From NCBI GenBank assembly GCA_963773945.1, contig CAVZDD010000005.1:1-64000 (forward strand): DNA of 64,000 bases, read 5' to 3'. The stretch is from JAKIWV01 sp963773945. GTDB taxonomy: Archaea; Thermoplasmatota; Thermoplasmata; Lutacidiplasmatales; UBA184. Position 1 is the first letter of the stretch. The number at the start of each line of letters is the position of its first letter. Made by a program: the position numbers and the translations under genes. The notes beneath the pieces were generated by a model. That model had not been told where the DNA came from. It was given only the letters and a program-made list of their open reading frames with translations, and did no database searches. Below are positions 16,016-25,155 of the stretch, piece after piece.

Positions 16016-17065
16016 CTAAGATGCTACGCTGCTAATGAAGCTACTAGTTCGATACTTTCGGACTAACCCCAAGATCTTATTGAACTTCGGATTCGCTCCG
16101 AGAGTCGTTTCCACATAATCGTCGTACTCACCCGAATGCATCAGCCGCGCGGCATGGTCCACTTCTTGCTGATAGACCCATGCATTGTGCATCGCTCTAG
16201 CGGTAAAGCTTGAACGAAGAAGTCGCAGGCCCTCACCACGGCATATGGGGCAACGGCAAATGTCTAGGAGCCGACGTTCAGTCTTCGAAAGCCGTTTGTA
16301 CTTCGAGCTCTGGGATTTTCCGGTAACGTTTCGGTCGCAGACTCCGGGTAATTGGATAGCCCCGTACGCCGCCTTAAGCCGCCAAGCGGACGAGTCAACC
16401 GAATCGATCCCGGAGTAGAACATCAGGTGCATAGTCATGATGCTCCCAACCCCAAAGACATGCAGAAACTTATCTGGGAGTTGCCGACGAATAAACGCCA
16501 ACGCCCGAATAGCTTGGTGGCTTCCAACGGCCCCCGTAGTGCTGAAAATTGATGGCACGAGGCTGCCCACCGCTACGACCGTGGGGTCCATTATCTCAAG
16601 GAGCCGTTTGATGTAAAGCCCGAGAGATTTCGGGTGATGGCCGTGGATGACTGGTATCAAAGCCGGCGACCGCTTCGTACTGTGTTCGACCATAAAAGCG
16701 GTGTTCGCGAGGGTTTCAGCTTGCCGGCTGATTCTGCCTCTACGGCCCAATCCAGGTGAGAGTGGGTGGTCCAGCACAACTCCATAGTCGGGTCTGCAAT
16801 CTCGGTAGAGGGCCAGGATTTCCTCCGCGCCGATCGTTACGGTGTTCTGATCTGAGAACTTGTAACCACCCGAGTCGAGTGCGATCCTCCCCTCGAACCG
16901 AAGCCGCCTCGCAATACCTTCCAATCTTACAGCGCCAGCTAACTCCGGATGTGAAAGTATGTCGAACGCATTCGGCATAAGACCATGATGCCAAGGGAAC
17001 TCCCGCCACGGTCGAGGAGATCCAGCTAGCGGAATTCCCAACCAAAAAGAGGGCCGTTCAACCAT
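16016..17065 (-). CDS. dpdA-like: DpdA-like tRNA-guanine-transglycosylase family protein
   Basis: 349 residues of the TGT fold. LDSGGYKF holds the base-binding Asp64. VVLDHP lies near 100. SGIDSVDSSAW (Asp221, Asp224) aligns with the nucleophile region. The zinc site is Cys270, Cys272, Cys275 and His293 (CRCPIC ... AMHNAW), followed by the TGT-type helix ending HSGEYDDY. It lacks the C-terminal PUA-containing domains of archaeal tRNA TGT, as expected for DpdA enzymes that exchange guanine for preQ0 in DNA. It overlaps the ArcS-like gene by 8 nt, downstream of herA-nurA. DNA as substrate is inferred; a tRNA-acting paralogue is the alternative. Confidence 0.78.
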   Translation of the reverse strand: MVERPSFWLGIPLAGSPRPWREFPWHHGLMPNAFDILSHPELAGAVRLEGIARRLRFEGRIALDSGGYKFSDQNTVTIGAEEILALYRDCRPDYGVVLDHPLSPGLGRRGRISRQAETLANTAFMVEHSTKRSPALIPVIHGHHPKSLGLYIKRLLEIMDPTVVAVGSLVPSIFSTTGAVGSHQAIRALAFIRRQLPDKFLHVFGVGSIMTMHLMFYSGIDSVDSSAWRLKAAYGAIQLPGVCDRNVTGKSQSSKYKRLSKTERRLLDICRCPICRGEGLRLLRSSFTARAMHNAWVYQQEVDHAARLMHSGEYDDYVETTLGANPKFNKILGLVRKYRTSSFISSVAS

Positions 17066-17897
17066 CTATCAAGACCTCATCGAGTCTCATCCCAAGGTAC
17101 TTCTGAACCATCGGGTGAGCCGGACCATAGCGGTCCCATGCAAATCGCCCCTTCGCTTTGACGATTCGTTGTACCAATCGTCGCGTAGGGATGAATTCAA
17201 TTTCTTGTCCCGCGAGACGAGCCGCTTCTTGGAGTATTCGAAAGTGGGTGTGATCCTCCCGGCGTACGAGTCCTGAACTGTAAGTTCGCACGACAGCGAT
17301 TACGCGTCCTTCCATCCTGCTCAGAATGGGCGCAGTGAACCGCGCCAACTGGGAAACTGCACGTTCGAGGAATTCTTCTTCATAGGGTTCTCCGTGTTGA
17401 TCGCACCACCAGCGAAACAAACCTGGGCAGTCATAACGCGGTAACTCGTCAACAAACTCCCCAGGTACCAGGCCAAAAGGCTCGGAGATTGTATAAAGGT
17501 GAATAAACTCGCGACCCCCGTTCAGCCGGGAGAGCGTCTTCGAAAACTGCTTGTAGGACTGAGAGGAATCGAATGGTTTTGTGCTTGCACAGGGGAAGAT
17601 CAAATGAACCGATGCGGGTGGAGGTTGGTATCTGGCTGAAAAAGCCAACAGCCAAGACACTACTGCGGGATTCTCATCCAACGCTAGGGATACCTGACGG
17701 GGGCTGGTCAGGCGGATGGTCGAGGGCTCTTGAGCGATGAGCAAACGGTCCGCAAAAATGCTGGGCTGGCGTCGAGACACTTCAAGAGAAAGAGCGTGGC
17801 GCTTGGCACAAAGCCTGTCCGCAGGTGGCGTACCAGCAATTGCCGGGGCCCGTGCTCGGTCGCCACGGATGACCCTACCCAATGAGCGCCACCCCAC
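17058..17897 (-). CDS. ArcS-core (DUF5591) protein
   Basis: 279 residues. HLIFPCASTKPFDSSQSYKQF (about 98-118) and YTISEPFGLVPGEFVDELPRYD (about 135-156) match the two signature stretches of DUF5591, the central domain of archaeosine synthase ArcS, which acts on preQ0 in tRNA. The PUA and full TGT-like regions of ArcS are missing, so only the catalytic core is present. The start overlaps the preceding ATPase stop by 23 nt and the stop overlaps the DpdA-like gene, implying coupled translation. It may convert preQ0 in DNA towards an archaeosine-type or lysine-adduct base; that is inference. Confidence 0.75.
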   Translation of the reverse strand: MGWRSLGRVIRGDRARAPAIAGTPPADRLCAKRHALSLEVSRRQPSIFADRLLIAQEPSTIRLTSPRQVSLALDENPAVVSWLLAFSARYQPPPASVHLIFPCASTKPFDSSQSYKQFSKTLSRLNGGREFIHLYTISEPFGLVPGEFVDELPRYDCPGLFRWWCDQHGEPYEEEFLERAVSQLARFTAPILSRMEGRVIAVVRTYSSGLVRREDHTHFRILQEAARLAGQEIEFIPTRRLVQRIVKAKGRFAWDRYGPAHPMVQKYLGMRLDEVLIDG

Positions 17898-20800
17898 CGC
17901 GCAGGTACCGTTTCTTAATCAGTCGCTGAAGAACCTCATTGGTTTGTTCAGGCGTAAGTGAAGCGCTTTTTTTCACCGCTTGATGGACCTCTGAGAAGGG
18001 TATCCACCCTTCTTTGCTTCTCTCAAGCTTCGCTATGACAACTTCCAGCGCCCGGGTCTCAGGTTCGTCAAGGAAAGGTGCGACTGCCTTGTACAGTTTG
18101 TTTCGGATATCGTCCTTAAGATGATCTATCTGGCTAAGGTTGGACTGAAGGACACGGATACTTCCTTTTTCGACGAGTCTAGCTAATTCCTCCTTCAACC
18201 GATCGATATCCGAACGGTTCAGTTGACCCTCCCTTTTCACCACAGCGCCTATGATGCCGTCCGCGTGACTGATAAATTCCGTCACGGAATCACGATACTC
18301 ATGCCAACGGAAGTCGACCTGAGCCATCGCAGCCGAAACACTGCTGGCAAATTCATTAAGGGATTTCCTCAGGAGTGAGATGACCCTGGGGGTCTCTCCA
18401 ACGGGCGCGAACTTAACAGTCGACTGGAGATCTTGGTAGCCAGTCTGAACGGCCGCAATTGTCCGAGTAAATTCTGAACTTGCTTCGACGTAGCCGGGGA
18501 TGTCAAAACGAGAGAGATATTGCTTGAACTTCTCAGATTCTTCGAGGGTTTCGACAAGGCCTCGCTCAGCGGGAACCAACTCATCCTCGAGCGAGGCTTG
18601 GGCATTCTTGAGATCGCGAATTCTTCGAGATGCTCCCTCGCTCAACTCCTTGACGATGCGAGAGATTTCGGACAGGCTCGTTCGTACAGCGCCTTTTCGC
18701 GCGGCATCCCCACGCAGCAGCTCGGGGCTCTTCAGGATCTTGCCACATTCGGTTGACAGATGAAGCAACGGAAGAACCGAATACGTTCTGACACGCTTAG
18801 CCACGTCTTGGTTGTCAGTGGCCAACGTACTGAATCGCTGGTTAAGATTCTCTACGTGATGATCAACCACCTGCTTCAACTGCATGGCGGATTGAAGGTC
18901 TAGTTGCAGCTTCCAAACCTTTAGGTTGAAGAAAGGCGGGTCTTCCGAACTCTTGGTGAACTGGAATGTGGAGCGGTCGGTCGCTTCCATCTCTCTTATC
19001 CAGCTTTGCAATTGGTCCTCGCTAGTGGATGCTTCATGGAGCGCCTCTGCCCTTTTCACGATCTCCTCAATCTCGACAAGTTCCGTTATGTCCTTCGGGT
19101 CGATTGCGAAGCTAAACCACCTCGCGCACTCTGCTGCTATTCCTTCGAGGGAGGAGCGGCCATCCCGCGCGAGTTGTCTTATCTCCCCAACTAGTGAATC
19201 TCCATGCTGCTTGGCCGCCACATAAATTGGAACCACATCGGTTCGGAAGTAGTGAAGCAGTTTGATCAGAAGGTTTGCCTCTAAGGCTGAAGTCACCGAT
19301 GATGTGGCCTGCGCCCGCTTGAGTTTGTCCCGGACCCAAGTATCAAACGACGCAAGAAGAATCAGACGCTCCCCTCTCTCCTTCACTTGGAAGATGTGGG
19401 CATACCCGGATTTAGCCAGATTCTTTACGGCACCCTCGTAATCCGCCAGCTTACCCAAGGCGACTTTCACCAGAGTGGATTGATCGACCAGCGACACGTG
19501 GTCGCCTTTGACCTCGATCAGCCCCTTGTATTCCAGTATCGGGAGGTAAATGCGTGCAAGGAGGTTCTTTCCCTTCGCGCGAATGATGAAGTTAGACTCA
19601 AGTTCGATTGCAGTTACTTTCTTCTGTGCATTAAGAACGCGTAGAATTTCCCCCTCAATCGGCGATGACTTTAATGTGACGTACTTCCCCTTTTGGACAA
19701 GGAAGCCTGCAGCTATCAAATCCTGAACGATCTCTTTCAGTCTTTCGACCGTTTCGATATCCGGTACTAGTCCGAGACGTGAATTAAAGAGGACAAATTT
19801 GAGAAGCTCGTTGTTGTTCAAAACGAATCTTTCGTCTGTAGTTCGCTCTTCCCCGGGATAGTTGACAAAGTACTTGATTGAATCAACGAAATCGCGGAAA
19901 GAATCTCCCGTTACCGGGTCAGCTATCACCCTTCCGGCGGATTCCTGTTGTCTCTCCCAGGACTCGAGTTTCTTGTTGAACTCAATCTCTTTATCGAGTA
20001 ATGTGCTGGCAGCCCTCGAAAGTTCCTCGCGATCTTCATCCCGTTTGATAGATCGAGTGGCTTCCGCAGTGATAAGCAACTTCTTTACTAGGGTGGGGTG
20101 AAGCTTTAGCCAAAGCAGGCGCGGGTTGTCTGCTTCGGTAAGCTGTTTGTCTGTGAGCTTGTCCGCCGCTTGTTGCGTTATTTCTCCCGTGAACAAGAAG
20201 ACGACCAAATGGAGTGGGGAAGACGACCGGAGAGTACGGGAAATCTCTTCGACAGTATCCGCGGTGACGTCCCCATTCACTGCGATGAACGCCGAACGAA
20301 TCACACCTAGAGACCCGCTTTCCAGGTCAACCCAGATTCGGCGGGTCTCCTGCCGCCCTATAGTGACACCAATCTGACCAACATACTCGATGAGCGAAAC
20401 GAAGGCGCTTGGCATCTGTTCGTTAAAACGACTTGAGAGTTCCCGGGTTGTTTCCCGCCATTGCTTAAACCGGCGGTTCCGATCTGTGATGAATTCTAGG
20501 CCATTAGGAACTGGAATGGGGTACACCTGATCCAACACTGCGTCAGAAATCAGATAGCTGCGGGATTCCGTGCATAGACGTCTGCTGCAGGCATTCGCGA
20601 GTTCCTGGGCAACCTCGTCTCCGATGCCGTCGAACGATGCAGCTGCGGACTCCGCGTCGCCGGGAAGCATGAGCACAAGTTGGTCCGTGGTGGGCTCCAA
20701 TGTGTACTGTATTCTGCTCAACAGGGATGTGAGCGGCTCTGCGAAGTTATTGACGCGGACGAACTTCGTCCCTTCTTGCTCGGCGGTGTACGGTTCAAAG

Positions 20801-22059
20801 AGGTTCTGGACATCATCTACAGTACGCCCATCCCTCAATGGGCTCATTCGGATGATCGACTGCGGGATCCCTTCAGTCTTTAAGCGGGCGTTAACGATGT
20901 TAACCGCGTCCTTCACTGACCGAGCGGGAGCATTCATGCGGACTTCCAGCTCTTCGAGCGTGAATGGTCTGGCTTCGCCTATTAAGAGTCGAAGAAGCCT
21001 CTGAGAGATGAGTCCCGAATCGGCTGACTTCTGATCTCCAACTAGTCTAACAATCCGATCGAAGGTGCCGCTCTCCAGGCAAGGTGTCTGCCCCGAGATT
21101 GAAATTGATTCATTTCGGAGGAATCCGATGAGGAATTCGGCGTCCACAACATGAAATTCATCCTTCTGGGTGGCGGAGTTCAGAAGCCGGGTCATGAGAC
21201 TGACCATTACGCCCGGATTTCTCTGAGAAACTCGTAACAAGGCCTCGAAGATGCCAGATGATTCGAAAGGGTGTGGGGACGGGAGAACTCCTCGATAGCA
21301 ATAGGCGAGGAGATGTTGCAAGAAGGCAATCCCCTCCTCCTTAGACAACGGCTGGAGGTCAATGACCCCCCACCTCCTGCCGAGGCTACCAAAAACTAGG
21401 TTGTAATCCTCATGAGTCTGGAGTCGGTAAAAGGCATCAGGTGTGCAGGCGATAATCAAGTGGAGGCCGCCCTCGTCCTTACCTCCCAAATGGACCCTCG
21501 AACTGACCAATCGAGAATTCGGCCCAAGGGAGGCCGGAGGGTTTATGATCTCCTTGATTCCGGAAATAATGTCATTGACTCTGGGGCTCAGAATCAGTTC
21601 CTCAAACTCATCTATGAAGACGACGAGTCGAGAGCCTTCGCTGCATACGGCATCCAGGGAACTTGTAACGAACTCACTTGCGTTGGTTACAAGTTCGGGG
21701 TCTGGTAAATCGGCGAGCGCGTCCTCTTCTCTAGCGGCTAGGAAGAGTGCCCCCAGGAATCGGACTGCCGAGACCGGCGAGGACTGGATGAGGGTGGAAT
21801 ACTTGGATCCCTCCAGGCACTTATCCAGAGTCGAGGCCAATACGCGGCAGGTTTTGAACTTGCGTTCCCCCGCTGCAGCCCTTACGTACCTCTCATAGGC
21901 CTCGGTCTTTCCTTCCCCCCACTCCCCTACAATCGCACGCACAGCAGGCGAGGAAGCTTCTTTGAGCGCATAGTTAAGGAATTCATCGATTTTCTTTTTG
22001 ACTGAAGCCCGGCTGAGGAATGGAATAGCCGTCGAATCCATCGAAGGTGACTCCGGCAT
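17875..22059 (-). CDS. Giant AAA/STAND-type ATPase, 1394 residues
   Basis: The N-terminus carries Walker A VGEWGEGKT (44-52) and Walker B VVFIDEFEEL (146-155), followed by sensor-like LHLIIACTPDAF. After the ATPase come several winged-helix-like segments (near 350-400 and 770-850), a long helical region with coiled coil near 1150-1250, and a final helical/winged-helix end (WIPFSEVHQAV ... LQRLIKKRYL). No helicase motifs are evident. Large ATPases of this layout occur in defence systems (BREX BrxC/PglY and some Dpd restriction proteins), but I cannot assign it to one. It is third in the nurA-herA operon, 42 nt after herA. Likely uses ATP to sense or remodel DNA with HerA-NurA. Confidence 0.75.
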   Translation of the reverse strand: MPESPSMDSTAIPFLSRASVKKKIDEFLNYALKEASSPAVRAIVGEWGEGKTEAYERYVRAAAGERKFKTCRVLASTLDKCLEGSKYSTLIQSSPVSAVRFLGALFLAAREEDALADLPDPELVTNASEFVTSSLDAVCSEGSRLVVFIDEFEELILSPRVNDIISGIKEIINPPASLGPNSRLVSSRVHLGGKDEGGLHLIIACTPDAFYRLQTHEDYNLVFGSLGRRWGVIDLQPLSKEEGIAFLQHLLAYCYRGVLPSPHPFESSGIFEALLRVSQRNPGVMVSLMTRLLNSATQKDEFHVVDAEFLIGFLRNESISISGQTPCLESGTFDRIVRLVGDQKSADSGLISQRLLRLLIGEARPFTLEELEVRMNAPARSVKDAVNIVNARLKTEGIPQSIIRMSPLRDGRTVDDVQNLFEPYTAEQEGTKFVRVNNFAEPLTSLLSRIQYTLEPTTDQLVLMLPGDAESAAASFDGIGDEVAQELANACSRRLCTESRSYLISDAVLDQVYPIPVPNGLEFITDRNRRFKQWRETTRELSSRFNEQMPSAFVSLIEYVGQIGVTIGRQETRRIWVDLESGSLGVIRSAFIAVNGDVTADTVEEISRTLRSSSPLHLVVFLFTGEITQQAADKLTDKQLTEADNPRLLWLKLHPTLVKKLLITAEATRSIKRDEDREELSRAASTLLDKEIEFNKKLESWERQQESAGRVIADPVTGDSFRDFVDSIKYFVNYPGEERTTDERFVLNNNELLKFVLFNSRLGLVPDIETVERLKEIVQDLIAAGFLVQKGKYVTLKSSPIEGEILRVLNAQKKVTAIELESNFIIRAKGKNLLARIYLPILEYKGLIEVKGDHVSLVDQSTLVKVALGKLADYEGAVKNLAKSGYAHIFQVKERGERLILLASFDTWVRDKLKRAQATSSVTSALEANLLIKLLHYFRTDVVPIYVAAKQHGDSLVGEIRQLARDGRSSLEGIAAECARWFSFAIDPKDITELVEIEEIVKRAEALHEASTSEDQLQSWIREMEATDRSTFQFTKSSEDPPFFNLKVWKLQLDLQSAMQLKQVVDHHVENLNQRFSTLATDNQDVAKRVRTYSVLPLLHLSTECGKILKSPELLRGDAARKGAVRTSLSEISRIVKELSEGASRRIRDLKNAQASLEDELVPAERGLVETLEESEKFKQYLSRFDIPGYVEASSEFTRTIAAVQTGYQDLQSTVKFAPVGETPRVISLLRKSLNEFASSVSAAMAQVDFRWHEYRDSVTEFISHADGIIGAVVKREGQLNRSDIDRLKEELARLVEKGSIRVLQSNLSQIDHLKDDIRNKLYKAVAPFLDEPETRALEVVIAKLERSKEGWIPFSEVHQAVKKSASLTPEQTNEVLQRLIKKRYLRGGVALIG

Positions 22060-22101
22060 CGGGTGGTAAGCGATCCGGTGGAGTTGTCGTCACACCGACG
22101 C

Positions 22102-23781
22102 TCACCCGCCAGCTACTCTAGATAGGCCTCGTGTGACATCCACGGAACCAGACGTCGCTGGGACGGCCCGGTCTTGGACGGGTACCCTAACCAGGAGAGG
22201 AAACGGCGCCCGACTCATCTGGCCAGTCACGATCAGCTCCCCCACACCGAGTGTTGTGAGCCGGTTAGTAAGTGACTGAGGCAAACCACCCGTGACCCCT
22301 TTCACGAAACTCACATCGTCAGGGTAGGTTTTGTGAATGAAGAAAGAGTTACACATGGAAAGAATTACCTTGTCCACGAAGGAGGGCCTCTGCGTAATCA
22401 GGCATAGGGAAAGTCCGAACTTCCTCCCCTGAGTCGCGATCGCGGAGAGTTTACCTTGAGCGAGGCTGTATCCTAGTGGGTACGATCGGTCAGGACAGAA
22501 GTTCTGGGCTTCCTCGATAGCGAAAAGCAAGTACCTCTCATCGCCGTTGACCTTGAAGTCAGTAAACTTGGAGAGGAGAAGTGTTGAAAGGTAGGCTACG
22601 ACAAACTGCTTCATTCTGAGATCTACACCTGGAGCACCATCTGCAGAGAAATCCACTATGGCGAAGCCCATTTGATTCGTAATCTGATCAACGAACTCGC
22701 TACTCCCAAGTGGCGAGCGCGTCTTGTTCGAGAGAAGGTGGTTTCTCTCTTCAATAGCGGTTATGAACTCGCTCAGCTGCCGTGAGACAGCCATTTTTGT
22801 CTGCGCGTTGGTGGTGGCCTGTAAGGCGTACCGATCCAACAGGTCTCCTCGCAGATCCTGAAAGTGATGCAGAAAAAGGTCGTGTATAGATTCATAGGCT
22901 TGAGATTGAGCGAATTCGAGCAGCCCCTCAATTGCCGCAAGCTGCAGATCTGCTCCATCGAGAGTTCCCTTCGAGTAAATCACCACCGTTTCGGCTACTT
23001 CACGCGGTCGAAGGACGTCTAAGTCGATGCCCAATGGTACGATAATGTCGTGAAACTCCGGTTTGTGGAACTCCTGTTTTCTTTCGAAGGCCTCCGGAAA
23101 AACGAACCGGCGGACCCACCCATATCTCCCGAATTCCTTAGTTAAAGCGAATCGTTCTGCATAGTCTGCGTAATCTGCATGAGCATCGACCATCAACAGC
23201 GGATATGCGGCCTGACGCGCATCAGACACGCGTATGTCTGCCAATCGTTCGATCAAAGCTCCTGTGTCGAACGATTTTCCGGAACCCGTTACCCCGAAAA
23301 TTCCAAAGTGTGATGGAATGAAGTTGATGTTGAGAGGCACAGGGGATCCTGCATATCCTGAAAGTGTTCCGAACCAGATGTGGCCAGGAGTATCTCGATC
23401 TATACCGAAGATTTGGTGGGCGTACTCTGTGGGGTCAACCAAATAAACCGCGTCGCCCGGTTGCGGGGGATTGGTGAGCTCGGCCTGTGGAAGAACGCAC
23501 AATAGCTCAAGCGTACAACTCTCGTACCGCCGGGCAACGTCGTCCGGAATGGGCAGACCCTTCCGCCTCGCTTCGCTGAACGGATCTCCCTCGGTGAAGA
23601 ACGCATTGAAGGGCTCAATTTCAGCGATCCTAGTGAGAACGGACGTCGAACGCATTGAAACGGTTAGCAACGTCCCGACGTGGAGACCACGTCCCCCCTC
23701 GGAACTCTCAAGAAGTTGGCATCTCGCTTCGCGGGTGGTGGCGCCGCTGAGGATGATACCTACTCGCACTGGTTCTGTCAT
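22102..23781 (-). CDS. herA-like: HerA-family DNA translocase ATPase
   Basis: 559 residues. The N-terminus is a HAS-barrel-like beta domain (ending PGDAVYLVDPTEY). Walker A is FGVTGSGKS (162-170); Walker B lies in YLLFAIEEAQNF. The HerA-specific segment IATQGRKFGLSLCLITQRP follows, with the late MSRAPFPLLVRVP strand. HerA forms hexameric rings that pump DNA and load NurA. NurA is encoded directly upstream with a 1-nt gap. The usual partners Mre11 and Rad50 are absent here. This and the surrounding genes argue for a defence role instead of general double-strand-break repair. Confidence 0.88.
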   Translation of the reverse strand: MTEPVRVGIILSGATTREARCQLLESSEGGRGLHVGTLLTVSMRSTSVLTRIAEIEPFNAFFTEGDPFSEARRKGLPIPDDVARRYESCTLELLCVLPQAELTNPPQPGDAVYLVDPTEYAHQIFGIDRDTPGHIWFGTLSGYAGSPVPLNINFIPSHFGIFGVTGSGKSFDTGALIERLADIRVSDARQAAYPLLMVDAHADYADYAERFALTKEFGRYGWVRRFVFPEAFERKQEFHKPEFHDIIVPLGIDLDVLRPREVAETVVIYSKGTLDGADLQLAAIEGLLEFAQSQAYESIHDLFLHHFQDLRGDLLDRYALQATTNAQTKMAVSRQLSEFITAIEERNHLLSNKTRSPLGSSEFVDQITNQMGFAIVDFSADGAPGVDLRMKQFVVAYLSTLLLSKFTDFKVNGDERYLLFAIEEAQNFCPDRSYPLGYSLAQGKLSAIATQGRKFGLSLCLITQRPSFVDKVILSMCNSFFIHKTYPDDVSFVKGVTGGLPQSLTNRLTTLGVGELIVTGQMSRAPFPLLVRVPVQDRAVPATSGSVDVTRGLSRVAGG

Positions 23782-23782
23782 A

Positions 23783-24898
23783 CTATCTCAGGTTGATTGA
23801 CGCGAGCTGGCCAAATCGATCGGACGACATGGATCTGGTCATAATTTCGTCATATAGGACCTCAGCACAGCCATCTCGAATCCGGCACTTCTCATCGGCA
23901 ATATGAATCGGAAGGGGAAGCTCATGACCCGGAAGAATCCAATCTAGCACCTCCCTGACAGCCTCAAGATTGCGGTCCGGATCCGCGGTGTTGCTCACCA
24001 ACGACGGGATGTCGAGCCGGAGGACCCGCGATGTGGGAGTGGCTTGGACAAAGGAACAGGCCATGCTTACGCCGTGGTCGTGATATTGGGCGTGGATGCC
24101 TTGATCGCTTATGTCGATTGGTGTCGTGAATAGTGGACCTACCCGCCCAGTTTCACGGAGAGCCAGGAATGCGTAGAGAAGGAGGTGTTGGTCGCTTGGG
24201 AATCTGGTCAGGGTCCCCGGATTGGTAGAAGGAAGCTTGGTCAGGTAGGCCTTGAAGAACTCTTCGCGAGAGCGCTTCACGCAGCCAATCACGAGGCAGG
24301 ACTTGAGCGCTAACTTGACAGCGTCGCATCTAGTCTCGACCCATAGTCGGTCCCGATAGCTCGGAGGATTGGCGATGGGGCCGTCGATGAAGACCACCGA
24401 TGGTAAGCAGCGTGACCCCCACTGCTTGAGCGCCTTCGTCTCGCCGGTCATACTAACCAATGCCGATTCGAGTCCGATCGCAAGCGCCTGTGGTTCCTGC
24501 ACTTCTGCAATCCCAGCTTCAATATCTACAGTGGGCTGACTCATCATACCCGACTCGAATATCACACGGGCAACGCTGTAAGGAACATACCACGTTCCGC
24601 CCGCGCCGCCAATGGGGGCGAAGCCTCCATCGATGCCCACCGCTCTAGTGTGCGAGCCTTTCTCTGGCAACCGGTCGGCCCCAAAAATCAGCCCTCGCTC
24701 AACCAGCTCGGTCGCCAGCCGGGCCGCTAGCGACTTCAGTTCCCTGCTTGTCGCTCGTACTCGCTCGCCTTTCTCGATTGCGTCCCCAACAAGCCGGACG
24801 AGGGTTTCGCCCGCCGTCTTATTGAACTCATACCGTCTGTAAAGGTCAAGGAGCTCCTCCTCCTTCACCGCAAATCCCCAGGAAGAGTGAGCGGCCAT
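23783..24898 (-). CDS. nurA-like: NurA-family 5'-3' nuclease
   Basis: 371 residues. VGIDGGFAP (Asp90) and VVFIDGPI (Asp172) are the two Asp-containing strands of the RNase-H-like NurA active site. A later Lys in IGCVKRS and the terminal LPIHIADEKCRI complete the family pattern. NurA cuts DNA while tethered to HerA, whose gene begins one base after this stop. The ATG at 24898 is only a few bases from a palindromic GTATATAC at 24902-24909. If that is the TATA box, the GTG at 24868 would be the start, removing 10 residues. It opens the five-gene minus-strand operon. Confidence 0.88.
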   Translation of the reverse strand: MAAHSSWGFAVKEEELLDLYRRYEFNKTAGETLVRLVGDAIEKGERVRATSRELKSLAARLATELVERGLIFGADRLPEKGSHTRAVGIDGGFAPIGGAGGTWYVPYSVARVIFESGMMSQPTVDIEAGIAEVQEPQALAIGLESALVSMTGETKALKQWGSRCLPSVVFIDGPIANPPSYRDRLWVETRCDAVKLALKSCLVIGCVKRSREEFFKAYLTKLPSTNPGTLTRFPSDQHLLLYAFLALRETGRVGPLFTTPIDISDQGIHAQYHDHGVSMACSFVQATPTSRVLRLDIPSLVSNTADPDRNLEAVREVLDWILPGHELPLPIHIADEKCRIRDGCAEVLYDEIMTRSMSSDRFGQLASINLR

Positions 24899-24901
24899 GC
24901 G

Positions 24902-24909
24902 CGTATATA
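24902..24909. promoter_or_regulatory. Palindromic GTATATAC upstream of the nurA-herA operon
   Basis: A perfect 8-bp palindrome with TATA-box character lies 4 nt before the annotated NurA ATG. It would place transcription start inside the annotated gene, favouring the GTG at 24868. The remainder of 24910-25110 contains nothing I can support. Confidence 0.4.
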
Positions 24910-25120
24910 CGTGCGGTCGGGAACCCCGGGAGGACGCAAGGACCTCCTGATCCTTGAAGAGTCCCGCGGGAACGGGGTCCCTACCGAACCACTCGCGTAT
25001 CGTCGGGGCAGGGTCAAACCGGGGCTGGGTCAGTATCAGTTGAACTTGGGGTCAATTCTTCGCCGAGTCCGGGGAGACGGGTCCGTCCCAGAACCGATGA
25101 GGCGGCAAGTGGCGGGTACC

Positions 25121-25128
25121 GATATTAG
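25121..25128 (+). promoter_or_regulatory. TATA-like box for the Dam-type methylase gene
   Basis: GATATTAG is centred about 30 nt before the TTG at 25156, the spacing expected for a leaderless archaeal transcript. Confidence 0.35.
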
Positions 25129-25155
25129 CAGAGCCCCGTTCTGTGACTCGGCGGT

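Noticed and set aside
16016..17065. Calling this gene the housekeeping archaeosine tRNA-guanine transglycosylase
   Set aside because: It lacks the C-terminal PUA-containing region and sits in a HerA-NurA/ArcS-core operon; DpdA-like is the better label, though tRNA activity is not excluded.
19387..19644. Plus-strand open frames inside the giant ATPase
   Set aside because: They are antisense to a continuous 1394-residue gene and have no supporting motif or start signal.
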